In this document: positions 1 to 5,573 of the stretch, in pieces | How the letters are laid out: each line of letters begins with the position of its first letter | Position numbering within the stretch: position 1 is the first letter of the stretch | From: Clostridiales bacterium | GTDB lineage: Bacteria > Bacillota_A > Clostridia > Christensenellales > Aristaeellaceae | DNA: 9,965 nucleotides | Reading direction: 5' to 3' | NCBI GenBank assembly: GCA_024684665.1 | Contig: JAIKWN010000014.1 | Span: 1 to 9,965, forward strand | Translations under genes and position numbers: made by a program | Notes under the pieces: generated by a model | Database searches by the model: none | What the model was told of the DNA's origin: nothing | What the model saw: the letters and a program-made list of their open reading frames with translations, nothing else

Positions 1-1341
1 GGTTATTACCCCGGCGCGAAGCCCATGACCCTCAAGCTGCTGTTCGCGCCGGATACCGGGAAGCTCTTCGGCGCGCAGATCGTCGGCGCGGAGGGCGTCG
101 ATAAGCGTATCGACACGTTGGGCGTGGCGCTGCGGCTCGGAGCGACCGTACATGACCTGAAGAATCTGGAACTGGCCTACGCGCCGCCCTATTCCTCCGC
201 CAAGGACCCGGTCAACATGGCGGGCTACGTTGCGGAGAATATCATGACGGGGCTGGTGAAGATCGCGGATTTCGACGCGCCGGAGACCCATCCGGACGCG
301 GTGCTGCTGGACGTGCGCGAGCCTGCCGAGACCGTTGCCTACAGCGTACCCGGCGCGGTGGAGATCCCGCTGGGCAGTCTGCGGGACAGAATCGGCGGGC
401 TGGATCCGTCAAAGGAATATATCATCTTCTGCGCGGTCGGTGTGCGCGCTTATAACGCCGCCCGCATCCTGGCGCAGAACGGATTTAAAAACGTCAGCGT
501 CTATCCCGGCGGCGTGCGGTTCTACCGTTCCAACCATCCCGCCCCGAAGGAAACTGTTCCCGCCCCTGCGCAAACCGAAAAACAGGAGGAAACACCCGTG
601 GAAAACGTGAAAAGAGTGCGTCTGGATTGCTGCGGTATGCAGTGCCCCGGCCCTATCATGGAAGTATATAAAACCGTCAATGAAATGAAAGAGGGAGAAT
701 TGCTGGAGGTAACGGCGTCCGATCCCGGCTTTGCGAAGGATATCGTTTCATGGTGCAAACGTACCGGCAACACGCTGGTATCCAACGAAACCAGAAACGG
801 CGAATACGCGGCGACCCTGCGCAAGGGCGGCGCCGTTCCCGTGGGCTCTGTCCCGGACGCTCCTGCCGGGCAGAAAGGAAAAACGATCATCGTTTTTGAT
901 GGCGATATGGACAAGGTTCTTGCCAGCTTCGTGATCGCCAACGGCGCTCTGGCCATGGGCCGCCCCGTGACCATGTTCTTCACCTTTTGGGGGCTGACCG
1001 CTCTGCGAAAGACCGAAAAGGTACCGGTACCGAAAAACGCGATGGAAAAGATGTTCGGCGCCATGCTGCCGCGCGGCGCGGGCAGGACGAAGCTGTCCAA
1101 AATGAACATGGGCGGCATGGGCACCGCGATGATGAAGAAGATCATGCAGGACAAGAACATCGACTCCCTGGAGGATATGATGAAAAAAGCCATGGAAAAC
1201 GGCGTGAAGATCATCGCCTGTTCCATGAGCATGGACGTGATGGGTATCCGCCCGGAGGAGCTGATCGACGGTGTGGAGATCGGCGGCGTGGGCACCTACC
1301 TCGGCGACGCGGAGGAATCCGACGTCAACCTGTTTATCTGA
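1..1341 (+). CDS. CoA-disulfide reductase-type FAD oxidoreductase fused to rhodanese, TusA and DsrE-like domains (5'-partial)
   Basis: This is the C-terminal 446 residues of a cytoplasmic multidomain persulfide-handling enzyme. The frame is open from base 1 (GYYPGAKP precedes the first ATG at 25), so the real start lies upstream with the FAD/NADH domains. Residues counted from base 1: about 1-85 are the pyridine-nucleotide-disulfide reductase dimerisation domain with the CoA-disulfide-reductase-like YAPPYSSAKDPVNMAG; about 87-182 are a rhodanese domain with active-site loop CAVGVR (Cys144); about 204-275 are a TusA/SirA domain with CPGP (Cys215); about 293-446 are a DsrE/DsrF/DrsH-like domain with a Cys407 in ACSMSMD. 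A charged, Pro/Glu-rich linker joins rhodanese and TusA. Known families of this kind reduce CoA disulfide, CoA persulfide or polysulfide and relay sulfane sulfur between cysteines; the exact substrate here is inferred. An internal ribosome-binding site lies in the linker (see 584-600). The stop is one base from the next gene's ATG. Confidence 0.93.
   Translation, partial: GYYPGAKPMTLKLLFAPDTGKLFGAQIVGAEGVDKRIDTLGVALRLGATVHDLKNLELAYAPPYSSAKDPVNMAGYVAENIMTGLVKIADFDAPETHPDAVLLDVREPAETVAYSVPGAVEIPLGSLRDRIGGLDPSKEYIIFCAVGVRAYNAARILAQNGFKNVSVYPGGVRFYRSNHPAPKETVPAPAQTEKQEETPVENVKRVRLDCCGMQCPGPIMEVYKTVNEMKEGELLEVTASDPGFAKDIVSWCKRTGNTLVSNETRNGEYAATLRKGGAVPVGSVPDAPAGQKGKTIIVFDGDMDKVLASFVIANGALAMGRPVTMFFTFWGLTALRKTEKVPVPKNAMEKMFGAMLPRGAGRTKLSKMNMGGMGTAMMKKIMQDKNIDSLEDMMKKAMENGVKIIACSMSMDVMGIRPEELIDGVEIGGVGTYLGDAEESDVNLFI
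584..600 (+). promoter_or_regulatory. Internal Shine-Dalgarno and in-frame GTG ahead of the TusA-DsrE half
   Basis: AGGAGG at 584-589 is followed by 8 bases and an in-frame GTG at 598-600. It lies exactly in the linker between the rhodanese and TusA domains. Initiation here would give a 247-residue TusA-DsrE protein ending at 1341. The motif and spacing are as good as those of the true starts in this window. Whether it is used, or is a fossil of a once separate gene, is inference. The purine-rich match could also arise by chance from Gln-Glu-Glu codons. Confidence 0.5.
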
Positions 1342-1342
1342 T

Positions 1343-2025
1343 ATGGAACGGTATTTGCAGCAGCTTCCCTTTTGGAACAATCTTTCCGACGCAGAACGGG
1401 AGACGATCAGGGGCTGCGCCTATCTGCGGAGGTATGCCGAAGGCAGTCTGATCTACGCGCGGGATCAGGAATGCTTTGATTGACGCGCGTTCTGCGCGGC
1501 GCGGTGCGCTCCGTCATGCTTTCGGAAGAGGGGCGGGAGATCCAGTTGTACCGCGTTTGTGAAGGCGATTACGACGTGCTTTCCGCCTCCTGCGCTCTCA
1601 ACCGGATTGATTTTAAAACGCAGTTGTTGGCGGACGTCGACTGCGAACTGATGATCATTCCCGCCCTCTGCCTTGCAGGCATCAAACAGAAAAACATCTA
1701 CGTCCGCTGCTTTTTGTACGAAAAGTTAGGGGAACGGTTTTCCGGGATCATGAAACGCATGGAGGCAATGCTGTTTACCCGTGTGGATCAACGTCTGGCG
1801 CAGGTATTACTGCTTCGTGCGGATGAGACGGGCCGCGTCCGGGTGACCCACGAGGAGCTGGCCGGTGAGATCAGTTCCTCCCGCGAGGTCGTCTCCAGAG
1901 TACTGAAGCAGCTGGAAACCGCCGGAGCCGTCCGTCTCAGCCGCGGCAACGTCACGATCCTGTTCGAAGCAAAGCTGAAAGAGCTCTGCAAAGAATGCAT
2001 ATCGCAACAGAAAACGAAGGAATAA
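1343..2025 (+). pseudogene. Crp/Fnr-family transcriptional regulator, interrupted by a one-base frameshift
   Basis: Two adjacent frames together encode one Crp/Fnr-like regulator of about 227 residues, the usual family length. The first frame (1343-1483) gives MERYLQQLPFWNNLSDAER and ends ECFD-stop. The second (from 1480) continues LTRVLRGAVR through the cyclic-nucleotide-binding-like beta-roll (SEEGREIQLYRVCEGD, LSASC), a long dimerisation helix and a winged helix-turn-helix (THEELAGEISSSREVVSRVLKQLE, roughly 1840-1920). Adding one G beside 1478 turns TTTGAT into TTTGGAT and joins the halves as ECFGLTRVL, as expected for the family, so a one-base deletion (mutation or assembly error) is the simplest explanation. 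No slippery heptamer is present. The ATG is one base after the upstream stop, with no Shine-Dalgarno close by, suggesting translational coupling. A Cys at 1591-1593 in LSASC and others could sense redox or sulfur; that is inferred. Confidence 0.85.
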
Positions 2026-2028
2026 ACA

Positions 2029-3555
2029 ATGTATCAGTTTTTCATCCGTCTTTTATCCCTGCTCTCCGCCATGATCATGCTCTTTACCAGTCCCGGCGGC
2101 GCGATACGCCAGCCGCTGTCGGCCGCCCGCTGCCCGAAATATTACGGCAGTCCGGCGGTCGCAAAAAGCCTGGGGACTGTGGACGGCTTTGTGCATCCGC
2201 TGTTGGCGGAGGAAGGCACGAACGGCATGCACGGCAACTCCTACAATACCGGCGCCTACAGCTACAGCGGCCCGCTGGGCGTTGATCCCGTGGTAAAGTC
2301 AAGGTCCATGAACGTGTTCGGCGGGCTGGTGGCCACGCTGATGTTTGATTCCCATGGCCGCATCATGTGCATCAGTGGCAACGTGGTAGGCTTCCGGCTG
2401 CTGCTGATGGACGCCGACACGCTGGAGATCCTTGCCGAGACCCGGCTGCCTCAGCGCGCCTCCACCCGGGAATTCTTCAAGACGCTGGATTTCAGCAAGA
2501 TCTCCGGCGATACCTCCGGCGGCGCCTACTGCCACCTGCTGAAGGGTGACCGTCCGCTGATCGCGAATTCCGACAACGTGATCCAGATCTACTATGTGGA
2601 TGAAAGCGGCGAAAAGCCGGAATGGAAGGTCGAAAAGGAATGGGAGGTCGGGCCCTATCTGCCAGAAGGCGCCTATCTCACGGACGCGATCCCGGACTAC
2701 GACGGCAATATCTGGTTCGTCACCCGTCCCGGACAGGTGGGCTATGTGGAGCCCGACACCGGCGACGTGCATGTGATAACGCTAGAAAACGAAGAGATCC
2801 AGAATACGCTCGCCATCTGCGCGGACGGCGTGTACATCGTTTCGGACTGCGCCATGTACCGTTTTGAGATCGGCGAAGACAAGCTGCCCGTTTACACCTG
2901 GCGCACCGCCTACGACCGGGGCAGCGCCTTAAAGCCCGGAGCCATCAATCAGGGCAGCGGCACCACGCCCACGCTGCTGGACTGCCCGCGGGCGGACGGG
3001 ACCACAGCGCATCTTGTGGCCATCACGGATAACGCCGACGAGCGTGTGAACGTGGTGGTGTATGAGCGCGAAACCGGCGCAGTGCTGGCGCGGCAGCCCG
3101 TGTTTGAGGCGGGGCACAGCGTGAGTGAAAACAGTCTGATCGCCTTTGGCCGATCGTTTATCGTGGAAAACAATTACACCGACACCGGCTCCGGCTTTCT
3201 GGAACGGAACCCCACCGGTTATCCGGGCGTGACCCGCATCGACATGAACGAAAACTGCGACGGCTGTACCGTGGCGTGGGAATCGGCGGAGGCCTCGCCC
3301 ACCGTAGTGCCCAAGCTCTCCGCGGGCAACGGGCTGGTGTACATCTACACCCGCGAGATAAACGGCGACATTCCCAAAAACACGGTGGCGTGGTACCTCA
3401 CCGCGTTGGACTTTACAACCGGCGAAACGGTATACAAGGTTTTCACCGGCTGCGGCAGAAACTGGAACAATTCCTACGGCCCCATCACCATCGGCCCCAA
3501 CGGCACGGTGTACGTGGGCGTGTTCAACGGTTTGATCTCGGTTTCCGACGGCTAA
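2029..3555 (+). CDS. Secreted protein of unknown function, probable beta-propeller
   Basis: I do not recognise a named family for this 508-residue protein. Residues 1-25 look like a signal peptide: short start with Arg7, hydrophobic LLSLLSAMIMLF and a small-residue GGA end near 25, so export is likely. No later membrane segment is evident. The body has recurring strand-rich units with Gly/Asp turns: FDSHGRIMCIS, PDYDGNIWFVTRPGQVGYVE, CADGVYIVSDCAMYRFE, and at the C-terminus GPNGTVYVGVFNGLISVSDG, which resembles PQQ-type or SMP-30/NHL-type propeller blades. It carries many cysteines for an exported protein, including a CDGC (CxxC) at residues 410-413. A GAAGGA ribosome-binding site (2016-2021) precedes the ATG by 7 bases, overlapping the end of the regulator gene, and the gap to that gene is 3 bases, so the two are probably co-transcribed. 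Function, ligand and attachment are unknown; the fold is inferred from repeat appearance only. Confidence 0.82.
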   Translation: MYQFFIRLLSLLSAMIMLFTSPGGAIRQPLSAARCPKYYGSPAVAKSLGTVDGFVHPLLAEEGTNGMHGNSYNTGAYSYSGPLGVDPVVKSRSMNVFGGLVATLMFDSHGRIMCISGNVVGFRLLLMDADTLEILAETRLPQRASTREFFKTLDFSKISGDTSGGAYCHLLKGDRPLIANSDNVIQIYYVDESGEKPEWKVEKEWEVGPYLPEGAYLTDAIPDYDGNIWFVTRPGQVGYVEPDTGDVHVITLENEEIQNTLAICADGVYIVSDCAMYRFEIGEDKLPVYTWRTAYDRGSALKPGAINQGSGTTPTLLDCPRADGTTAHLVAITDNADERVNVVVYERETGAVLARQPVFEAGHSVSENSLIAFGRSFIVENNYTDTGSGFLERNPTGYPGVTRIDMNENCDGCTVAWESAEASPTVVPKLSAGNGLVYIYTREINGDIPKNTVAWYLTALDFTTGETVYKVFTGCGRNWNNSYGPITIGPNGTVYVGVFNGLISVSDG

Positions 3556-3609
3556 GTCGGCACATGAATGTGTACAGTACTACTTTCCCCGGAAAAGAGG
3601 GTTAAGCGT

Positions 3610-4194
3610 ATGCCTGTCTTTACCATATCTTTCTGCGCGGTGATCGTCGCCATCTATATTCTGGATACCTTCTTCCTGATCCCCAAAAGCGTTACGGTTT
3701 CGCGGAAGGAAAAGCTGCTTACCGGGCACAACAAGGGACATTTGAACCGCGCCTTGCGTCTTTCAGATCAGAAGATCAAAAAGGGAGAGGTCTGGCGTCT
3801 GGTCTCCTCCGCCCTTCTTCACGTGGGGACGTTTCATATCCTGTTCAATACCGCCGCGATGCTGATCGTTGGGTACGCCGTGGAAACACAGCTCGGCGCG
3901 GTGAAAACACTGCTCTGCTATCTTGTGTCGGCATTCTGTTCGGGGCTGTTCATGGCTTTCGTTTATAAGCTGGGCGAGGGGGAAGGCGCGTCGCCGGGTA
4001 TCTACGGCCTGATCGCCGTGTTCATGATCCTCGCGGTCAAAAACGGTACCGCCCTTTTTTCCGGCGTGCCGGCCGCCCTGTTGATCGTCCTCGCCGTATA
4101 TGCGGTCAGCGGCTTTTTCGGCGGCAAGACTACGCTTTGTGAGCATCTTTCCGGCCTTGCCGGCGGCGTGCTGATTGGCTTGTTGCTGACTTAG
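3610..4194 (+). CDS. Rhomboid-family intramembrane serine protease
   Basis: A 194-residue integral membrane protein. The family cleaves transmembrane substrates within the membrane using a Ser-His dyad. All expected residues are here: GEVWRLVSSALLH, then His71, His76 and Asn80 in HVGTFHILFN (same spacing as E. coli GlpG His145, His150, Asn154), Ser128 in GASPGIYGL, and His179 in EHLSGLAGG. The order and Ser-His distance (51 versus 53 in GlpG) fit. About six hydrophobic segments are visible, the first at residues 2-19. Odd point: the canonical GxSG is GASP here, with Pro129 replacing the glycine beside the catalytic serine. The start at 3610 is preferred because AGAGG (3596-3600) sits 9 bases upstream; the in-frame ATG at 3568 has no such site and would add 14 non-family residues. 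It lies 54 bases after the secreted propeller gene, same strand. Catalytic activity is likely but not certain. Confidence 0.85.
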   Translation: MPVFTISFCAVIVAIYILDTFFLIPKSVTVSRKEKLLTGHNKGHLNRALRLSDQKIKKGEVWRLVSSALLHVGTFHILFNTAAMLIVGYAVETQLGAVKTLLCYLVSAFCSGLFMAFVYKLGEGEGASPGIYGLIAVFMILAVKNGTALFSGVPAALLIVLAVYAVSGFFGGKTTLCEHLSGLAGGVLIGLLLT

Positions 4195-4283
4195 ACCGCT
4201 GCACGTTCGGGAAGGATAGGTGTTTCTGTCATGTGAATTATTTTTAAAAAAATACAAAAAGAAAAAAAATGGTTTCGGGTTGT

Positions 4284-4338
4284 TTTTCATTTACGACAGT
4301 ATTGTGTTATACTGAAACTAACCAATAAAAAGAAGGAG
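4284..4338 (+). promoter_or_regulatory. Probable sigma-70/SigA promoter and ribosome-binding site for desulfoferrodoxin
   Basis: An AT-rich leader contains TATACT at 4308-4313, preceded by TGT at 4305-4307 (extended -10). A weak -35-like TTTTCA (4284-4289) or TTTCAT (4285-4290) sits 17-18 bases upstream. AAGGAG at 4333-4338 is 9 bases from the ATG at 4348. The leader differs in composition from the GC-rich genes before it, and no obvious PerR or Fur palindrome is visible. Confidence 0.65.
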
Positions 4339-4347
4339 CGAATCAAC

Positions 4348-4722
4348 ATGGAAATGAAGTTTTATCAGTGCGCACATTGTGGACAAATCATCGCAATCGT
4401 TAAAAAGACCGGAGTCCCGATTATTTGCTGCGGGGAACCCATGAAAGAAATCATTCCGTCTTCTACCGACGCCTCCGTCGAGAAACATGTGCCCGTTGTG
4501 ACAGTTGAAGGCGATACCGTGAAAGTGACCGTTGGGTCAACCGAGCATCCGATGATCCCGGAGCACTACATCGAGTGGATCTCTCTGCAAACCAAAGCAG
4601 GCAATCAGCGGAAAGCGCTGCAGCCGGGTGACGAGCCGAAGGTTTGCTTCAAAATCTGTGAAGGTGACGAAGTAGAAGCTGTTTATGCTTATTGCAATCT
4701 GCACAGTCTGTGGAAAGCATAA
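4348..4722 (+). CDS. dfx: Desulfoferrodoxin (superoxide reductase)
   Basis: A 124-residue cytoplasmic iron protein that reduces superoxide to hydrogen peroxide without making oxygen, an anaerobe's oxidative-stress defence. The N-terminal desulforedoxin-type Center I has all four cysteines: Cys8 and Cys11 (CAHC) and Cys27-Cys28 (IICCGEP). The SORL domain has the full Center II set: His47 in the EKH motif, His67 in EHPM, His73 in EHYIEW, and Cys116 and His119 in the C-terminal YCNLHSLW. Length and residue spacing match class I desulfoferrodoxins such as the Desulfovibrio protein. It has its own promoter-like leader and is followed by stem-loops, so it is probably a single-gene transcript. Base composition looks lower in GC than the neighbouring genes. 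The electron donor (rubredoxin or a flavoprotein) is not in the window. Confidence 0.97.
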   Translation: MEMKFYQCAHCGQIIAIVKKTGVPIICCGEPMKEIIPSSTDASVEKHVPVVTVEGDTVKVTVGSTEHPMIPEHYIEWISLQTKAGNQRKALQPGDEPKVCFKICEGDEVEAVYAYCNLHSLWKA

Positions 4723-4729
4723 AAAACAC

Positions 4730-4755
4730 TGTATCTCAACGATTTTTGAGATACA
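4730..4755. terminator. Perfect 10-bp inverted repeat after desulfoferrodoxin
   Basis: TGTATCTCAA (4730-4739) and TTGAGATACA (4746-4755) pair perfectly around a 6-base loop, starting 8 bases after the desulfoferrodoxin stop. On the plus strand no T-run follows. On the minus strand the stem is followed, after 3 bases, by a run of six T (complement of 4721-4726), so it looks more like an intrinsic terminator for leftward transcription. It could also stabilise the 3' end of the dfx mRNA or bind a protein. Confidence 0.5.
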
Positions 4756-4766
4756 ATGAATACAGC

Positions 4767-4872
4767 ATCGAATAGGTATATTAATAAAATCCGCCGTAAA
4801 ATGCGGCCTCGCATAGTTATATTATATATAAGCGCCCAAACGATTTTTTGGCTTCGGTGGATCGAATAGGTA
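4767..4872 (+). repeat. 12-base direct repeat ATCGAATAGGTA, two copies
   Basis: Identical ATCGAATAGGTA copies lie at 4767-4778 and 4861-4872, 94 bases apart start to start; similarity continues for a few bases beyond (TAT versus CAT). Both are in the gap after dfx. They could be remnants of a duplication, ends of a small excised element, or paired protein-binding sites. An exact 12-base repeat this close is unlikely by chance but its role is unknown. Confidence 0.6.
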
Positions 4873-4889
4873 CATACTTGCCATCTAAG

Positions 4890-4926
4890 AAACCACTTTT
4901 GTCTACCATGACGAAAGTGGTTTTTT
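4890..4926 (+). terminator. Rho-independent terminator, plus strand
   Basis: AAACCACTTT (4890-4899) pairs with AAAGTGGTTT (4914-4923), extended by a T-G wobble and a G-C pair inside, around a loop of about 10 bases. The right arm runs into a tract of six T (4921-4926). It is the first stem with a proper T-tract after dfx and is the likely end of that transcript, giving a 3' untranslated region of about 200 bases. Confidence 0.8.
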
Positions 4927-5147
4927 CGTGTATTTTGGGCGGAATATAAGCAAAATCGGGCTTCGGAGCGGTCGGTCGGCTGCCCCGGAGTCCGATGTTT
5001 TGTTTTCAGGGGAAAAAACATCCCGAAAAAGCCGGTGTACTTTTTGCGTTTCTTAGCTCTGCAAAGAACGCCAAAAAGGGTTGAGGGCGAAGGATTTGAA
5101 TCCCGCCTAATCATCATTGACGCAGAAAACTTACAATTCAGTAGGCT

Positions 5148-5180
5148 AAAATATCCAATCTATGTGTTGGATGTTTTTTT
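5148..5180 (+). terminator. Rho-independent terminator, plus strand
   Basis: ATCCAA (5153-5158) pairs with TTGGAT (5167-5172) around an 8-base loop. A-T pairs and one T-G wobble extend the stem outward to 5148 and 5177. Seven T follow (5174-5180). No gene lies directly upstream, so it implies either a transcript from the 4930-5140 stretch or the remnant of a lost gene. Confidence 0.7.
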
Positions 5181-5218
5181 CGCAGAGTATTTTTTACTGC
5201 TGCGGTGAGTACCTGTAG

Positions 5219-5479
5219 CGTCCTGTAGAATGTTACTACGCCGGATTTGAATATGCGTTTCCCGAAAGCAGCGGCAATGAGGCGCGGTTCAACATCGTGC
5301 GCTGTCCGTATTACGAAACGTGCAAACGGTATGGCTGCCCGGAGATCACAACGGCGTTCTGCGACGGGGACGACGCCGGATACGGAAATCTTCACCCGCG
5401 GCTGATATGGGGGCGCACAAAAACGATCGGCCGAGGCGATGAATGCTGCAATTTTCTTCTGCAGTATTGGTTTTCCTGA
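5219..5479 (+). pseudogene. C-terminal remnant of an ATC hydrolase-like protein
   Basis: An open frame of 86 codons begins just after a TAG (5216-5218), has no ATG and no ribosome-binding site, and stops at 5477-5479. Its product contains FNIVRCPYYETCKRYGCPE, FCDGDDAGYGNLHP and WGRTKTIGRGDECCNF, which I recognise as the C-terminal part of L-2-amino-thiazoline-4-carboxylic acid hydrolase-like proteins (Pfam ATC_hydrolase), usually about 200 or more residues. The first half is therefore missing and the gene is almost certainly dead. A small functional protein from the GTG at 5297 is possible but unlikely, since that start lies inside the conserved core. The assignment is from memory of the motif, not a search. 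Confidence 0.75.
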
Positions 5480-5497
5480 TTTTCAAGCAACCGATGA

Positions 5498-5533
5498 AAC
5501 AGGGCGCCGATCCGAAAGGACCGACGCCCTGTT
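5498..5533. terminator. Strong bidirectional hairpin between converging genes
   Basis: The arms 5498-5513 and 5518-5533 pair at 14 of 16 positions around a GAAA tetraloop, with core AACAGGGCG/CGCCCTGTT. It sits between the ATC-hydrolase remnant (plus) and the end of the sugar-transport operon (minus), 40 bases beyond the ATPase stop. The T-run is weak on both strands (CATTTTAC on plus). It most likely ends the minus-strand operon. Confidence 0.7.
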
Positions 5534-5573
5534 CATTTTACTGTGGTCTGTCAGTGGTTTGCCGTAGGAAGGA

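Larger units (their letters stand above)
4723..5218. other. Gene-free, hairpin-rich intergenic region
   Basis: No credible coding sequence is visible in these roughly 500 bases. A 142-codon minus-strand frame crosses it but has low-complexity, basic composition, no recognisable family and no convincing start. The stretch is packed with stem-loops: 4730-4755, 4890-4923, 4961-4990, 4994-5022, 5046-5071 (one bulge), 5086-5107 and 5148-5177. It also has a 12-base direct repeat and an AT-rich TATATTATATATA tract near 4819-4831. It may be a decayed mobile or dispersed repeat, or a non-coding RNA locus; the sequence alone does not decide. Confidence 0.6.

Noticed and set aside
522..1295. 257-codon minus-strand frame
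   Set aside because: It is antisense to the TusA-DsrE region, Ser/Met/Ile-rich, with no family resemblance and no ribosome-binding site.
1475..1483. Programmed ribosomal frameshift in the regulator
   Set aside because: There is no X-XXY-YYZ heptamer or stimulatory structure evident, and the P-site codon could not re-pair after a -1 slip. A one-base deletion explains it more simply.
3568..3609. Earlier ATG for the rhomboid gene
   Set aside because: No Shine-Dalgarno precedes 3568, whereas AGAGG at 3596-3600 fits the ATG at 3610 and places the first membrane helix at the N-terminus.
5085..5110. tRNA T-arm-like GGATTTGAATCC
   Set aside because: The conserved T-loop C56 and the 5-bp stem are missing on either strand, and no D-arm, anticodon arm or acceptor stem can be built around it. 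It is better described as a small hairpin.
4689..5117. 142-codon minus-strand frame over the intergenic gap
   Set aside because: It overlaps the end of dfx, passes through several stem-loops and a terminator, and has repeat-like basic composition. Its RRDSNPSPST start resembles spurious ORFs from repeats or tRNA flanks.
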